Shown: positions 34,044-42,848 of the stretch, in pieces
Numbering within the stretch: position 1 is the first letter of the stretch
Layout of the letters: each line of letters starts with the position of its first letter
The notes under the pieces: generated by a model
What the model was told of the DNA's origin: nothing
Databases searched by the model: none
What the model saw: only the letters and a program-made list of their open reading frames with translations
Program-made: the position numbers and the translations under genes
NCBI GenBank assembly: GCA_020438135.1
Contig: JAGQVF010000047.1
Location: 1 to 54,957, forward strand
Reading direction: 5' to 3'
DNA length: 54,957 bases
Origin: Bacteroidales bacterium
GTDB lineage: Bacteria > Bacteroidota > Bacteroidia > Bacteroidales > JAADJA01

Positions 34044-35752
34044 TATGTTAACGAAGAGCGGTATGTAGCCACATTACCGGATTCATCCTCAACCGTTAAC
34101 TCAAAACTATTTTCACCGTCTTTCAGGTGTTTGTCAAAAAAATAAGTAAGCAGATCGCTTTTTGCATCATATTCCATTAATATCCAGTTTCCGTTTAAAG
34201 TGCCTCGGTAGGATCTGATACCGGCTAATTCATCTTTTATTTTAATGCGGATATCCTGCTGAGCCAGCAGCGAACCATTGGCCGGAATATTTACCGGGAT
34301 GATTTGCGGAGGCAAGGTATCTGAAGCAACACAATACTTTCCGAAAGAACGAATTTGGGTATGAACAAATCCATCTTTGTAATATCCTCCGGCGGAACTC
34401 CATTTATTATCATCGTCAACGCGAACGATCAGTAATTTATCAGACAGATCCACCGGAAAATCCTTTGTTTTTATTGCGAGTTCGCACCAACTTTGAAGGG
34501 GTGTATATTCGTTGTGAATATGATACATCTCTGAAAATGATCCTGTTGGTCCGGGCTCACTTGTATACACAAAATGAAGGGTGTCATACAATGCACCTTT
34601 CGGCACGTCGAGCCTGATTTCTTTATTCAAAAAAGTATTGTCACTGTTGTAATTAAAAACCGTAGCTGAAAAAACAGATTCCTTTTCAGCTGCAGGTAGT
34701 TCGCCCTTTACTACAAAACTTAATATCGACGAATTCCCGGCAATGTCGGATACCTCGTATTCCATCCGGTAGATATCACCAGCCTGTGGATTAAAAACTC
34801 CATCTTTCAATACTTTTTTATAAATACTGAGTTGGTTGTTGGGTTCAACCCTGCTCTTCTGCACCTGCCGGCGGTTTTTTATAAATTCCGCATAATCGAT
34901 CAGGCTGTTAATATATCTTGTTTCGCTGAAAGAGAACGACTCCATTTCGTGTTCATATACCAACTCCGAATTGATGCTGAGCCTGATCCTATATACGCCG
35001 TTTTTATTAATTCCACCATTAAAAAGATCGATCGTATTGATACCCGTGTAAAACGGTCCGCCAATATGCAGGGTATCCTGTGCCCCAACGACATACCTGC
35101 TTCCGGTAATCTTCGGATAAAGATCGATAGCTTTATTGGATCCATTTATAAGGGTATTCGGACCAAAAGGATAAACTCTCAGTAAGTTAATGACCGGAGC
35201 CCGTTGATCTGCTACCCGGAAACCAAACAGCAAAGGATTGATCGGATGCTGATCTGCTTCGCGCCTGATTTCAAAATGGAGGTGTGGCCCACCAGAATAT
35301 CCGCTGTTACCACTATACGCAACAATTTCGCCTTTTTCAACAGTAATATCATCCGGTGTCAGATAGAGATCAATGGTATACGATTCCTGTTGATATTGGC
35401 TTTCGAGCACAAACTTACCTATGCGGTCGTTGAATTTTTCAAGGTGACCATACACAGACACATATCCATTGGGATGCGTAATGTAGAGAGCCTTGCCATA
35501 ACCGCCCTCCTGAATTTTTATACGGCTTACATAACCTCCGGCGATGGCATAAATATTCAACCCGGTTTGTTCACCGGTTTTAATATCGATGCCTGAGTGA
35601 AAATGATCGGTGCGCAATTCGGCAAACGTACCGGAAAGTTTCAGCGGAATATCAAGGGGCGAAACAAAATAATCCTGGGGAAAAGTGCTTTGACCATTGA
35701 GCTGAACTGTAACCAAAAATGAAAAAATAAGTTTCAGGAGTAGTTTGAACAT
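34040..35752 (-). CDS. Secreted M23 (LytM) family metallopeptidase
   Basis: A 570-residue protein with a signal peptide (about 1-20, VQLNG). The LytM domain is at the N-terminal end (about 40-165): zinc ligands His52 and Asp56 (HSGID), His103 (YGHLEKF) and the HLH pair His157/His159 in GPHLHFEIR. All are present, so peptidoglycan endopeptidase activity is likely. The long C-terminal part (about 200-570) consists of beta-sandwich domains, the last of Ig/Big type with DELAGIRSY and VEDESGNVATY. This N-terminal placement with a large beta tail is common in Bacteroidota. Its stop codon overlaps that of the convergent small gene. Confidence 0.9.
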   Translation of the reverse strand: MFKLLLKLIFSFLVTVQLNGQSTFPQDYFVSPLDIPLKLSGTFAELRTDHFHSGIDIKTGEQTGLNIYAIAGGYVSRIKIQEGGYGKALYITHPNGYVSVYGHLEKFNDRIGKFVLESQYQQESYTIDLYLTPDDITVEKGEIVAYSGNSGYSGGPHLHFEIRREADQHPINPLLFGFRVADQRAPVINLLRVYPFGPNTLINGSNKAIDLYPKITGSRYVVGAQDTLHIGGPFYTGINTIDLFNGGINKNGVYRIRLSINSELVYEHEMESFSFSETRYINSLIDYAEFIKNRRQVQKSRVEPNNQLSIYKKVLKDGVFNPQAGDIYRMEYEVSDIAGNSSILSFVVKGELPAAEKESVFSATVFNYNSDNTFLNKEIRLDVPKGALYDTLHFVYTSEPGPTGSFSEMYHIHNEYTPLQSWCELAIKTKDFPVDLSDKLLIVRVDDDNKWSSAGGYYKDGFVHTQIRSFGKYCVASDTLPPQIIPVNIPANGSLLAQQDIRIKIKDELAGIRSYRGTLNGNWILMEYDAKSDLLTYFFDKHLKDGENSFELTVEDESGNVATYRSSLTY

Positions 35753-35934
35753 TAATGTTTAAATTTGATAGTTCATGCAATATTATAAATAATACTGAAC
35801 GGATAACGCAGCTATTTATTAACATAGCTTCGTGAAAAACAGAAGAAATAGAGTTGGCCTCGAACGTATTTATTGAATAATATTGGCACCCGTGGGGAAC
35901 TTTTATTACGGGATTTTATCAGAAAATATATAAG

Positions 35935-37260
35935 GTGGAAAAACTCGATATATCTGTACTTTTCGTTGAAGACGAGGAATTGCTGAGGGCTATCTACGAA
36001 CGTATCCTCGACAAGATCGTGGCAAGGCTTTATATAGCTGAAAATGGCAAAGCCGGTCTGGAGGCTTATCATAAATATCAACCCGATCTGATTATAACTG
36101 ACATCATGATGCCTGTGATGGATGGACTAGAAATGGTTGAAAACATCCGTCAGACTGACAATTCTGTGAGGCTTGTGATCTTATCTGCCTACGGAGAAGC
36201 TGAATATTTTATGGATGCCATTAAAATAGGGGTAAACAGCTTTTTACTCAAACCGGTAGAAACTAAAAAACTGATCAGCCTGGTTGAAGAACTGGCCAAT
36301 GGTATCCTGCTCGAAAGAAAGGTAAAAGAACAGGAAAATCAGCGCAAGATTGCCGAGGAAAACCTGCGAAAACTCAACCAGGAACTTGAAAAACGGGTAG
36401 AAGCCAGGACTCAGGATCTTCAAAAAGAGATCAAGGAGCGGATCATGGCCGAAGAGGAGTTGAAAGAACTTAACCTGAACCTTGAAAAAAGGGTGATAGA
36501 AGAACTTAAGAAAAGGGAAAAACAGCAACAACTGCTTATTCAAAAGTCAAAACTCGAATCGATCGGTGAGATGGCTGCAGGTATTGCTCATGAGATCAAT
36601 CAACCGCTTGGGGGCATTTCGATGGGACTCGATAATATTCTTTTTAAACTGTCGATGGATGGCCTTTCTGAAGATTACATCCGGTCCAAGATAGATGCTT
36701 TGTTTACTGATATCGACCGGATACGGCAAATCATCAACCACGTCAGGGTATTCTCACGCGATCAGAAAAACCTGATTGATGATGAAGTAGATATCAATGA
36801 TGTTGTTAAAGATTCTCTTTCACTTATCAGCCGTCAATACCATAACCACAACATCGAAATTGCGATAGAACTTTCAAAAGACAAGTGTGTTACCGTTGGA
36901 AACAAATACCGCATCGAACAGGTATTTTTAAACCTTTTGTCGAATGCGAAATATGCAGTAGACGAACGATTTAAACATGAAAACGGTATCAATTTCAACA
37001 AACGGATAGATATTTCAAGCAAAAGGCTGGACTCAAAAGTAGTGGTTGAGATCCGTGACAACGGAACGGGAATCCCTGAAAAACATCTCGACAACATTTT
37101 CGATCCGTTTTTCACAACCAAAGACGTTGAATCCGGCACAGGTCTGGGACTTTCGATATCTTATGGAATAATTAAGGAGATGAAGGGGGATATAAAAGTT
37201 GATAGCGTTGAGAACGATCATACAAGTGTAAGTGTTATTTTACCGTTAAAGTCGGAATAA
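35935..37260 (+). CDS. Cytosolic receiver-histidine kinase (REC-HisKA-HATPase)
   Basis: A 441-residue signalling protein that starts with GTG. The N-terminal receiver (about 5-120) has phospho-acceptor Asp56 (ITDIMMP) and Lys106. A long charged coiled-coil (about 125-205) leads to the HisKA domain with His219 ([12 protein letters not shown]) and then the HATPase domain (about 310-441, with N box and [22 protein letters not shown]). There is no membrane segment or sensor domain, so its input is phosphorylation of Asp56 by another kinase or a coiled-coil partner. It ends 11 bases before the sigma-54 activator gene, its probable output. Confidence 0.93.
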   Translation: MEKLDISVLFVEDEELLRAIYERILDKIVARLYIAENGKAGLEAYHKYQPDLIITDIMMPVMDGLEMVENIRQTDNSVRLVILSAYGEAEYFMDAIKIGVNSFLLKPVETKKLISLVEELANGILLERKVKEQENQRKIAEENLRKLNQELEKRVEARTQDLQKEIKERIMAEEELKELNLNLEKRVIEELKKREKQQQLLIQKSKLESIGEMAAGIAHEINQPLGGISMGLDNILFKLSMDGLSEDYIRSKIDALFTDIDRIRQIINHVRVFSRDQKNLIDDEVDINDVVKDSLSLISRQYHNHNIEIAIELSKDKCVTVGNKYRIEQVFLNLLSNAKYAVDERFKHENGINFNKRIDISSKRLDSKVVVEIRDNGTGIPEKHLDNIFDPFFTTKDVESGTGLGLSISYGIIKEMKGDIKVDSVENDHTSVSVILPLKSE

Positions 37261-37271
37261 TTTTTTTTAGT

Positions 37272-38663
37272 ATGGAAAAGGTCAAAATACTGGTAGTAGA
37301 TGATGAACAAAGGGTGCGGGACGAAATTGCCGAATTTCTAACCGAAAATAAATATGATGTTCAAAAAGCAGCACTGCCCTCGGAAGCATTCAATATTTTA
37401 CAAAAGAATGATATACATATTGTAATTCTCGATATTAAACTTCCTGAGATGGACGGTTTATCGGTGTTGGAGATCATCAAGGATAAATATCCCGACATCG
37501 AGGTAATTATGATCTCAGGTCATGGCGATATGAGTAGCGTGATTGAGGCGATGCGAAAGGGAGCTGCAGATTTTTTCCCAAAACCATTCCGCCTGATGGA
37601 CATCAATCTCGCCATACAACGCACCACCCGGTTTATAAACCTGAGCAACAAATACAAAGAACTTGAGAAAAACTACTCACTGATCTCATCAGAAATTCAG
37701 AAAAGCATCGGCCACCAGCTAATTGGTAAAAGCAAGGCTATGAAGCATGTGATCAGCATGATGTCAAAGGTTGCCAACGTTGAGAATACAACGGTTTTAA
37801 TAACCGGTGAAAGCGGAACGGGAAAAGAACTGGTTGCCCGTGGCATCCATTATCTCAGCAACCGAAACAAACAATATTTTCACTCAGTAAACTGTTCTGC
37901 AATTCCTGAAACTTTGTTTGAAAGTGAATTTTTCGGACATAAAAAGGGATCGTTTACCGGAGCAGTAGAAAACAAAGCCGGCTGGTTCGAAATTGCCAAT
38001 AAGGGTACATTATTCCTCGACGAAATTGGGGATATGCCTCTCAGTCAGCAGGCCAAATTACTAAGGGTACTCGAGGAGAGACAGGTATCGAGAGTGGGGA
38101 GTCATGATAAAATACCGGTTGATGTGCGGGTGATTGCGGCTTCGAACCAGGAACTTATAAAGATGAGTACCGAAAAAGAATTCCGCCTCGATCTGTATCA
38201 CCGCCTCAGCTCTTTTGTAATTCACCTCCCACCACTTAGAGAGAGAAAAGAAGATATCCCTGTATTGCTTAAATATTTTGTTGACCATTATTGCCGGACG
38301 CTCGGGAAGGAAGTAAAAAAAGTGGATCCTTCAATCGAAAAGGAATTTGTAAATTATGCCTTTCCCGGAAATATCAGAGAGCTGCGTAATCTGATCGAGA
38401 GAGCCCTTATCATTAGCGATAATGGCGTATTGAAGCTCAGTGATTTTCAGTTGGGATCTTCAGAGACTGTTGAACCACCCCAACAAATAACCGAAAGTGC
38501 CCCAACACCCAATGAACTGATATGGGACCTTGAAGAAGCGGAAAAAACGCTTATAAGAAAAGCACTGGACCGATCGAACAACAACAAATCAAAAGCTGCT
38601 GAATTGCTCAAAATTTCATGGCAATCGCTCGACAGGAGGATGAAAAAATTCGACCTTTCGTAA
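37272..38663 (+). CDS. NtrC-type sigma-54-dependent response regulator
   Basis: A 463-residue activator with receiver (1-120, Asp54 in ILDIKLP), AAA+ domain (about 145-380) and a Fis-type helix-turn-helix at the C terminus (NNNKSKAAELLKISWQSLDRRMKKF). Walker A is GESGTGKE (179-186) and Walker B is LFLDEIGD (248-255). The sigma-54 contact loop reads GSFTGA (226-231) in place of GAFTGA, a variant also seen in active members. It should open sigma-54 promoters when phosphorylated by the kinase encoded just upstream. Target genes cannot be read from this window, and no clear -24/-12 promoter was found. Confidence 0.94.
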   Translation: MEKVKILVVDDEQRVRDEIAEFLTENKYDVQKAALPSEAFNILQKNDIHIVILDIKLPEMDGLSVLEIIKDKYPDIEVIMISGHGDMSSVIEAMRKGAADFFPKPFRLMDINLAIQRTTRFINLSNKYKELEKNYSLISSEIQKSIGHQLIGKSKAMKHVISMMSKVANVENTTVLITGESGTGKELVARGIHYLSNRNKQYFHSVNCSAIPETLFESEFFGHKKGSFTGAVENKAGWFEIANKGTLFLDEIGDMPLSQQAKLLRVLEERQVSRVGSHDKIPVDVRVIAASNQELIKMSTEKEFRLDLYHRLSSFVIHLPPLRERKEDIPVLLKYFVDHYCRTLGKEVKKVDPSIEKEFVNYAFPGNIRELRNLIERALIISDNGVLKLSDFQLGSSETVEPPQQITESAPTPNELIWDLEEAEKTLIRKALDRSNNNKSKAAELLKISWQSLDRRMKKFDLS

Positions 38664-38778
38664 GGATATAACTTTACTTTTTTATAAGCTTCACCCACAA
38701 GCTATAAAGGTGAAATTTGAATAGACACCATGACAGAATTGCCTCTCGCATCTAATATATTCGCTGTTGGTAAATTTC

Positions 38779-39153
38779 TCAGAACAATTTTGGAAGAAAC
38801 ACAATTAGGCCAATTATAGCAGCTGCCATGGCAGAAAACAGTACGGCACCTGCAGCAATATCTTTGGCAAGGCCGGCTTTGGGATGAATATCAGGTGATA
38901 GTAGATCGGTTAAATATTCGACGGAAGTATTTACCAGTTCCATGGAAAAAACCAACCCAATGGCCAGGATTATCACAGTCCATTCGCCACTGCTGATATG
39001 CAAAATTCCTCCAAGAATCAAGGCAACAAAGGTCAAAAATAAATGTACCCGGGCACTGCGTTGTGTTCTCAGCATATAAAATATACCGCTAAAGGCATAC
39101 CCGAAACTCTTAAGAAAACCCACTGTTTCTGATGATTTTAAATCTTTTTGCAT
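38779..39153 (-). CDS. dgkA: DgkA-like diacylglycerol/undecaprenol kinase
   Basis: A 124-residue small membrane kinase with about three helices and the family's conserved stretch, MELVNTSVEYLTDLLSP then HPKAGLAKDIAAGAVLFSA, containing the Glu, Asn and Lys-Asp residues used for MgATP and lipid. In Gram-positives such proteins phosphorylate undecaprenol and in E. coli diacylglycerol, and either is possible here. It lies 11 bases after the KefB-like gene on the same strand, so the two are probably co-transcribed. Confidence 0.88.
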   Translation of the reverse strand: MQKDLKSSETVGFLKSFGYAFSGIFYMLRTQRSARVHLFLTFVALILGGILHISSGEWTVIILAIGLVFSMELVNTSVEYLTDLLSPDIHPKAGLAKDIAAGAVLFSAMAAAIIGLIVFLPKLF

Positions 39154-39164
39154 AACATAAAAGT

Positions 39165-41135
39165 TTAATTGTGTTCGGCAACATGTTCAAAGTTTTCAGA
39201 GGAGCCAAGGAAAAATAAAATATCCCCTTCCCTGAACACAAAATTATCTTCAAACCTTGTGATCACATAATTTCCACGACTCACACCTACCAACAGGATA
39301 TTGGATTCAATAAATGAACATTCGCCATAAGTGAGACCGGTTAATCTTGATTTTTCAGTTAAAGAAACCGAATGTATTTCAGGGATGGGAGCATGCACAG
39401 TTAACCGCGAATACTGCGATTCAGGCAGCGACAGTTTTCTGAACATTTCATATTGATGCACTCTGATCTCATGAACCAGTTTTTCGATCTCCTCATGCGG
39501 AATCAGGTACTTTGCAAGGATTCTTGCGAAAATTTCAACGGAAGTTTCAAATTCCTCAGGTATCACTTCATTGGCACCCAATTGATACAAAGGTTCCATA
39601 TCGCGGACAAATCGTGTACGGATAATGATGTGAAGATCAGGATTGATAGCCCTTGCCGTTTTCGTAATTCGCCTGGTATCTGCTGATGACGGCACCGTTA
39701 TAACCAACACCTGTGCTTGCTTAATATTAGCATGTTCGAGAATGATCTCCTGTGTGGCATCACCATAATAAATTGTTTCACCTTTGGCAATTTCTTCTTT
39801 TACTGTATCGGGATTCAATTCGATGATTACATGCGGTATGTTTGCAATTTTCGCAGCTCTTGCCACATTCCTGCCAACGATACCATAACCGGCAATGATA
39901 ACGTGGTCATGAAAATGCTCATCAGTTTTAACCGGCAGGTTGCGTAACCCACACCGTAGTTTTTCCGGCATTTTGAATTTAAGAAAATAATCAGCCAGGC
40001 GGGGTGCACTATGTATGATCAACGGTGTAAGTGAAAGACTGATTACAGCACTGGCAAGAAAAACCTGGTTGTTAAAAGCGGATAGCATCCCGTATTTAAT
40101 TCCATATTCCGATAAAACAAACGAAAACTCCCCAACCTGGGCAAGCGAAAGCCCAACCAGGAGTGTTGTCCTGAATGGATAACCTAGCACAAATGCAACA
40201 AATCCGGTTACAATGGTTTTCAGCAAAATAATTCCGATAGCAACCATGATAACCAACAAAAGATTCTCATAAACAAAACTGAGATTCAGCAACATACCAA
40301 CCGAAACAAAAAAGAAACTCGTAAACAAATCTCTGAATGGCATGATATTTCCAAAAGCCTGCTCGCTGAACTCAGATTCGGAGATCACCAGTCCTGCAAT
40401 AAAAGCACCGAGCGCCAGTGACAAACCAATTGAAGAGGTTAACCAGGCAGTGGCAAATCCAATAACGATAATGGTGAGCAGAAACAACTCATTACTTTGT
40501 GTACGCGCAATTTGGTGCAGGATGTAAGGGACAATGTATTTTGCACCGAGGATCATCAGGGCAATCACGCCAATGCCTTTGGCCGCCACCAAAAAATAGG
40601 ATTGACCTGTATCACCTGTTTGTCCGGCCATAATGGGTATCAGCAATATCATAGGAACAATAATGATATCCTGAAAAATGAGTATAGCAAGCGAAGTTTG
40701 TCCATGAAATGTTCCCAGGTCGCCACGGCTTTGAATCAGTTTCATAACAATCGCTGTAGAACTGAGAGAAACCAGAAACCCGGCAAATATTGAATCATTA
40801 ACCGGCATTCCCGAAACGCGGGCTATCAGAAAAGTAAACAGGATTACCAATCCAACCTGCAAGGCTCCCCCTACGATGACTGATCGCCTCGCTTTGATCA
40901 GGTTTTTAATCGAAAATTCGATACCGATGGTAAACAGCAACAATATAATGCCGATCTCGGCCAGTATTTCTACCTCATGCACGTTCTGGATAAGACCAAG
41001 CCCATGCGGTCCTGTGATAATTCCGGTAAACAGAAAGCCGATAATACTTGGTATCCTGACTTTATAAAATATATAGATTACCAGAATGGAGAGCCCGAAA
41101 ATGACCAGTATGTCCTTTAACAATGGAAATTCCAT
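39165..41135 (-). CDS. KefB-type cation:proton antiporter with TrkA-N and TrkA-C domains
   Basis: A 656-residue membrane protein. The first about 385 residues are a CPA2 antiporter of 12-13 helices (with VGFLFTGIITGPHGLGLI-like and LALGAFIAGLVISES segments). Residues about 410-540 form a TrkA-N/RCK nucleotide-binding domain beginning VIIAGYGIVGRNVA (GxGxxG), and about 565-650 a TrkA-C domain. It exchanges K+ or Na+ for H+ and is probably gated by NAD(H) or a nucleotide second messenger. It is upstream of the DgkA-like gene with an 11-base gap. Confidence 0.92.
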   Translation of the reverse strand: MEFPLLKDILVIFGLSILVIYIFYKVRIPSIIGFLFTGIITGPHGLGLIQNVHEVEILAEIGIILLLFTIGIEFSIKNLIKARRSVIVGGALQVGLVILFTFLIARVSGMPVNDSIFAGFLVSLSSTAIVMKLIQSRGDLGTFHGQTSLAILIFQDIIIVPMILLIPIMAGQTGDTGQSYFLVAAKGIGVIALMILGAKYIVPYILHQIARTQSNELFLLTIIVIGFATAWLTSSIGLSLALGAFIAGLVISESEFSEQAFGNIMPFRDLFTSFFFVSVGMLLNLSFVYENLLLVIMVAIGIILLKTIVTGFVAFVLGYPFRTTLLVGLSLAQVGEFSFVLSEYGIKYGMLSAFNNQVFLASAVISLSLTPLIIHSAPRLADYFLKFKMPEKLRCGLRNLPVKTDEHFHDHVIIAGYGIVGRNVARAAKIANIPHVIIELNPDTVKEEIAKGETIYYGDATQEIILEHANIKQAQVLVITVPSSADTRRITKTARAINPDLHIIIRTRFVRDMEPLYQLGANEVIPEEFETSVEIFARILAKYLIPHEEIEKLVHEIRVHQYEMFRKLSLPESQYSRLTVHAPIPEIHSVSLTEKSRLTGLTYGECSFIESNILLVGVSRGNYVITRFEDNFVFREGDILFFLGSSENFEHVAEHN

Positions 41136-41245
41136 GCTACTAACGTGTGCTTTGTTTTGGGATTACAAGTATAAAAAAATTCGCAATAATTTTTAAAGGT
41201 ATGAACCCATAAGAACCGAATTTGTTGACATTTCGCAAGATGGCA

Positions 41246-41273
41246 AAAAAAAAGCTACCCTGCAGGCAGCTTT
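41246..41273 (-). terminator. Terminator of rplS
   Basis: AAAGCT (41251-41256) pairs with AGCTTT (41268-41273), extended by CC/GG inside, and on the minus strand a run of T follows. It lies about 30 bases after the rplS stop. Confidence 0.7.
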
Positions 41274-41304
41274 AAATATCTTAATAGCCCTTCGAAATCC
41301 TGGA

Positions 41305-41658
41305 CTAAAATCTTTTTTCCTTGATTCTTGCTTTTTTACCCCTGAGACCACGCAGGTAGAAAATTCTTGCTCTGCGCACAACACCACGTTTATTGATGGT
41401 GATCTCTTCGATGAAAGGGGATGCGATGGGGAAAATCCTTTCTACGCCAACGTTTCCTGAAATTTTCCTGACTGTGAAAGTTTCAGTGTTACCACTTCCG
41501 CTTCTTTGCAAAACTGTTCCCTGGAAATTCTGGATACGTTCCTTATTTCCTTCTTTAATCTTATATTTTACAGTTATGGTATCACCGGCTTTGAACTTGG
41601 GAAATTCCTTCATCTCAACCGTATCTTCTACATATTTTAGTAATTCATGCTTGCTCAT
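41305..41658 (-). CDS. rplS: 50S ribosomal protein L19
   Basis: A 117-residue protein at the 30S-50S interface. Family landmarks are [38 protein letters not shown] and the C-terminal [21 protein letters not shown] use the ATG at 41658 because the preceding in-frame codon is a GTG and not needed for the fold. The gene stands alone, not with trmD/rpsP, with its own promoter carrying the 13-base shared core and its own terminator. Confidence 0.98.
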   Translation of the reverse strand: MSKHELLKYVEDTVEMKEFPKFKAGDTITVKYKIKEGNKERIQNFQGTVLQRSGSGNTETFTVRKISGNVGVERIFPIASPFIEEITINKRGVVRRARIFYLRGLRGKKARIKEKRF

Positions 41659-41693
41659 CACTCAATGTTTTAAGGGTAATCTTAAAAAGGGTG

Positions 41694-41726
41694 CAAATAT
41701 ACAGCTTTATTTTTTTTACTTGCAAA
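41694..41726 (-). promoter_or_regulatory. Promoter of rplS with shared 13-base core
   Basis: On the minus strand TTTG (plus 41723-41726), 21 bases, then TATATTTG (plus 41694-41701) followed by CACCC. The TATATTTGCACCC core is identical to those of secDF and the glycogen fusion. The leader would be about 30 bases. Confidence 0.7.
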
Positions 41727-41901
41727 AATAATTATACATTTTTTATGAAATAGCTCAGGTAAGCTTGCAACATCATACTGACCCACACATATTGAGTATT
41801 ACCATTTACAAAACACTGTTACCCGGATGCCTTGTTCTTAGGGAGAAGCAGATTGGATTTTCTCCCAAACCACTATATCTGCTTTCTCAATATAATAAAA
41901 A

Positions 41902-42756
41902 CTATGTAGCTTCTTTTCCCAAATCGTCGAAGCTGGTTTTTAAATGCAAATCACGCTGTGGAAATGGAATTGTGACATTGTTTTCCCTGAATTTATCATC
42001 AATCATAAACCTGAGGTCACTCTTTGTATTTTCAACTCTGAAAGAATTTTCCGTCCAGAAATAGAGCTGAAAATCGAGGGAGGAGTTTCCGAAGTCGTTA
42101 AATCTTACAAATGGTGCAGGGTTGTTCGAAATATTTGAATGCGCTGATGCACAACCCAATAAAATATTTTGCACCAATCGTGTATCCGAGCCGTATGCCA
42201 CACCCACATCCACATGAAATCTTGTATTACGCTTATTGTGACTCCAGTTGACCAGCATATCGTTTACCAGCATATGATTGGGAACAACAATTACATAGTC
42301 ATCACGCGTTTCAATTTTGCTGGTTCGCAATCCGGTTTGTTTCACTTCTCCGATCAGATCACCGAATTGAACCACATCATTCAATTTGATATTCCCTTCA
42401 AATAAAATAAGGATACCGGCCACGTAATCATTGAATATCTGTTGCAGACCAAGTCCGAGGCCGACCAGAAGTGCCGCAGAACTGGCGATTAGCAGATTGA
42501 ATTTAATACCGATCGATTCAAGGCCAATGCCAATGGCCACTACCCAAACAAAATATTTAACGATCTGAAACAATGCATAGGTTCCGCCGGCCTCAAGTTT
42601 ACGTTTTTTCAGCCTCCGGTCGATAAATTTCTTTATCACACGCATCAGTAGCCACGTTACAAAAATGATAACAGAAAAAACAAGCAACTGATATACGGTC
42701 AACTCAAATTTATCGGTTTCGATGAGCCTGAATTCGATGAGCTCTTTTATGGTCAT
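41902..42756 (-). CDS. MscS-family mechanosensitive channel
   Basis: A 284-residue channel with three N-terminal helices (about 20-125). The pore-lining third helix (LLIASSAALLVGLGLGLQQIFNDYVAGILIL) has the MscS Ala/Gly packing pattern and is followed by the cytosolic beta and alpha-beta domains (VVQFGDLIGEVKQTGLRTSKIETRDDYVIVVPN). It opens on hypo-osmotic swelling to release solutes. Length is that of classical MscS. An exact TAGTTTTG -7 box is upstream. A weak hairpin (GGGAGAA/TTCTCCC, 41841-41866) lies 36 bases after the stop and may end transcription. Confidence 0.93.
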   Translation of the reverse strand: MTIKELIEFRLIETDKFELTVYQLLVFSVIIFVTWLLMRVIKKFIDRRLKKRKLEAGGTYALFQIVKYFVWVVAIGIGLESIGIKFNLLIASSAALLVGLGLGLQQIFNDYVAGILILFEGNIKLNDVVQFGDLIGEVKQTGLRTSKIETRDDYVIVVPNHMLVNDMLVNWSHNKRNTRFHVDVGVAYGSDTRLVQNILLGCASAHSNISNNPAPFVRFNDFGNSSLDFQLYFWTENSFRVENTKSDLRFMIDDKFRENNVTIPFPQRDLHLKTSFDDLGKEAT

Positions 42757-42793
42757 TTTTACAAGTTTAATCGGAATATCACCAGTTTGAACA

Positions 42794-42801
42794 CAAAACT
42801 A
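42794..42801 (-). promoter_or_regulatory. -7 box (TAGTTTTG) for mscS
   Basis: An exact TAnnTTTG on the minus strand about 38 bases before the mscS ATG at 42756. It lies just after the terminator of the upstream protease gene. Confidence 0.4.
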
Positions 42802-42814
42802 AAAACAAAACGGT

Positions 42815-42848
42815 AAAAAAAGGGCTGCCTTTCAGCAACCCTTCATTT
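42815..42848 (-). terminator. Terminator of the Tricorn-like protease gene
   Basis: On the minus strand AAGGGTTGCTG and CAGCCCTTTTTTT form an imperfect stem-loop (GCTG/CAGC and AAGG/CCTT) ending in a T run. It begins directly after the stop codon at 42849. Confidence 0.6.

Noticed and set aside
35884-35902. Possible sigma-54 promoter (TTGGCAC...) before the receiver-kinase gene
   Set aside because: The -24 element TGGCAC is present, but the -12 position reads GGGGA and lacks TTGC/GC.
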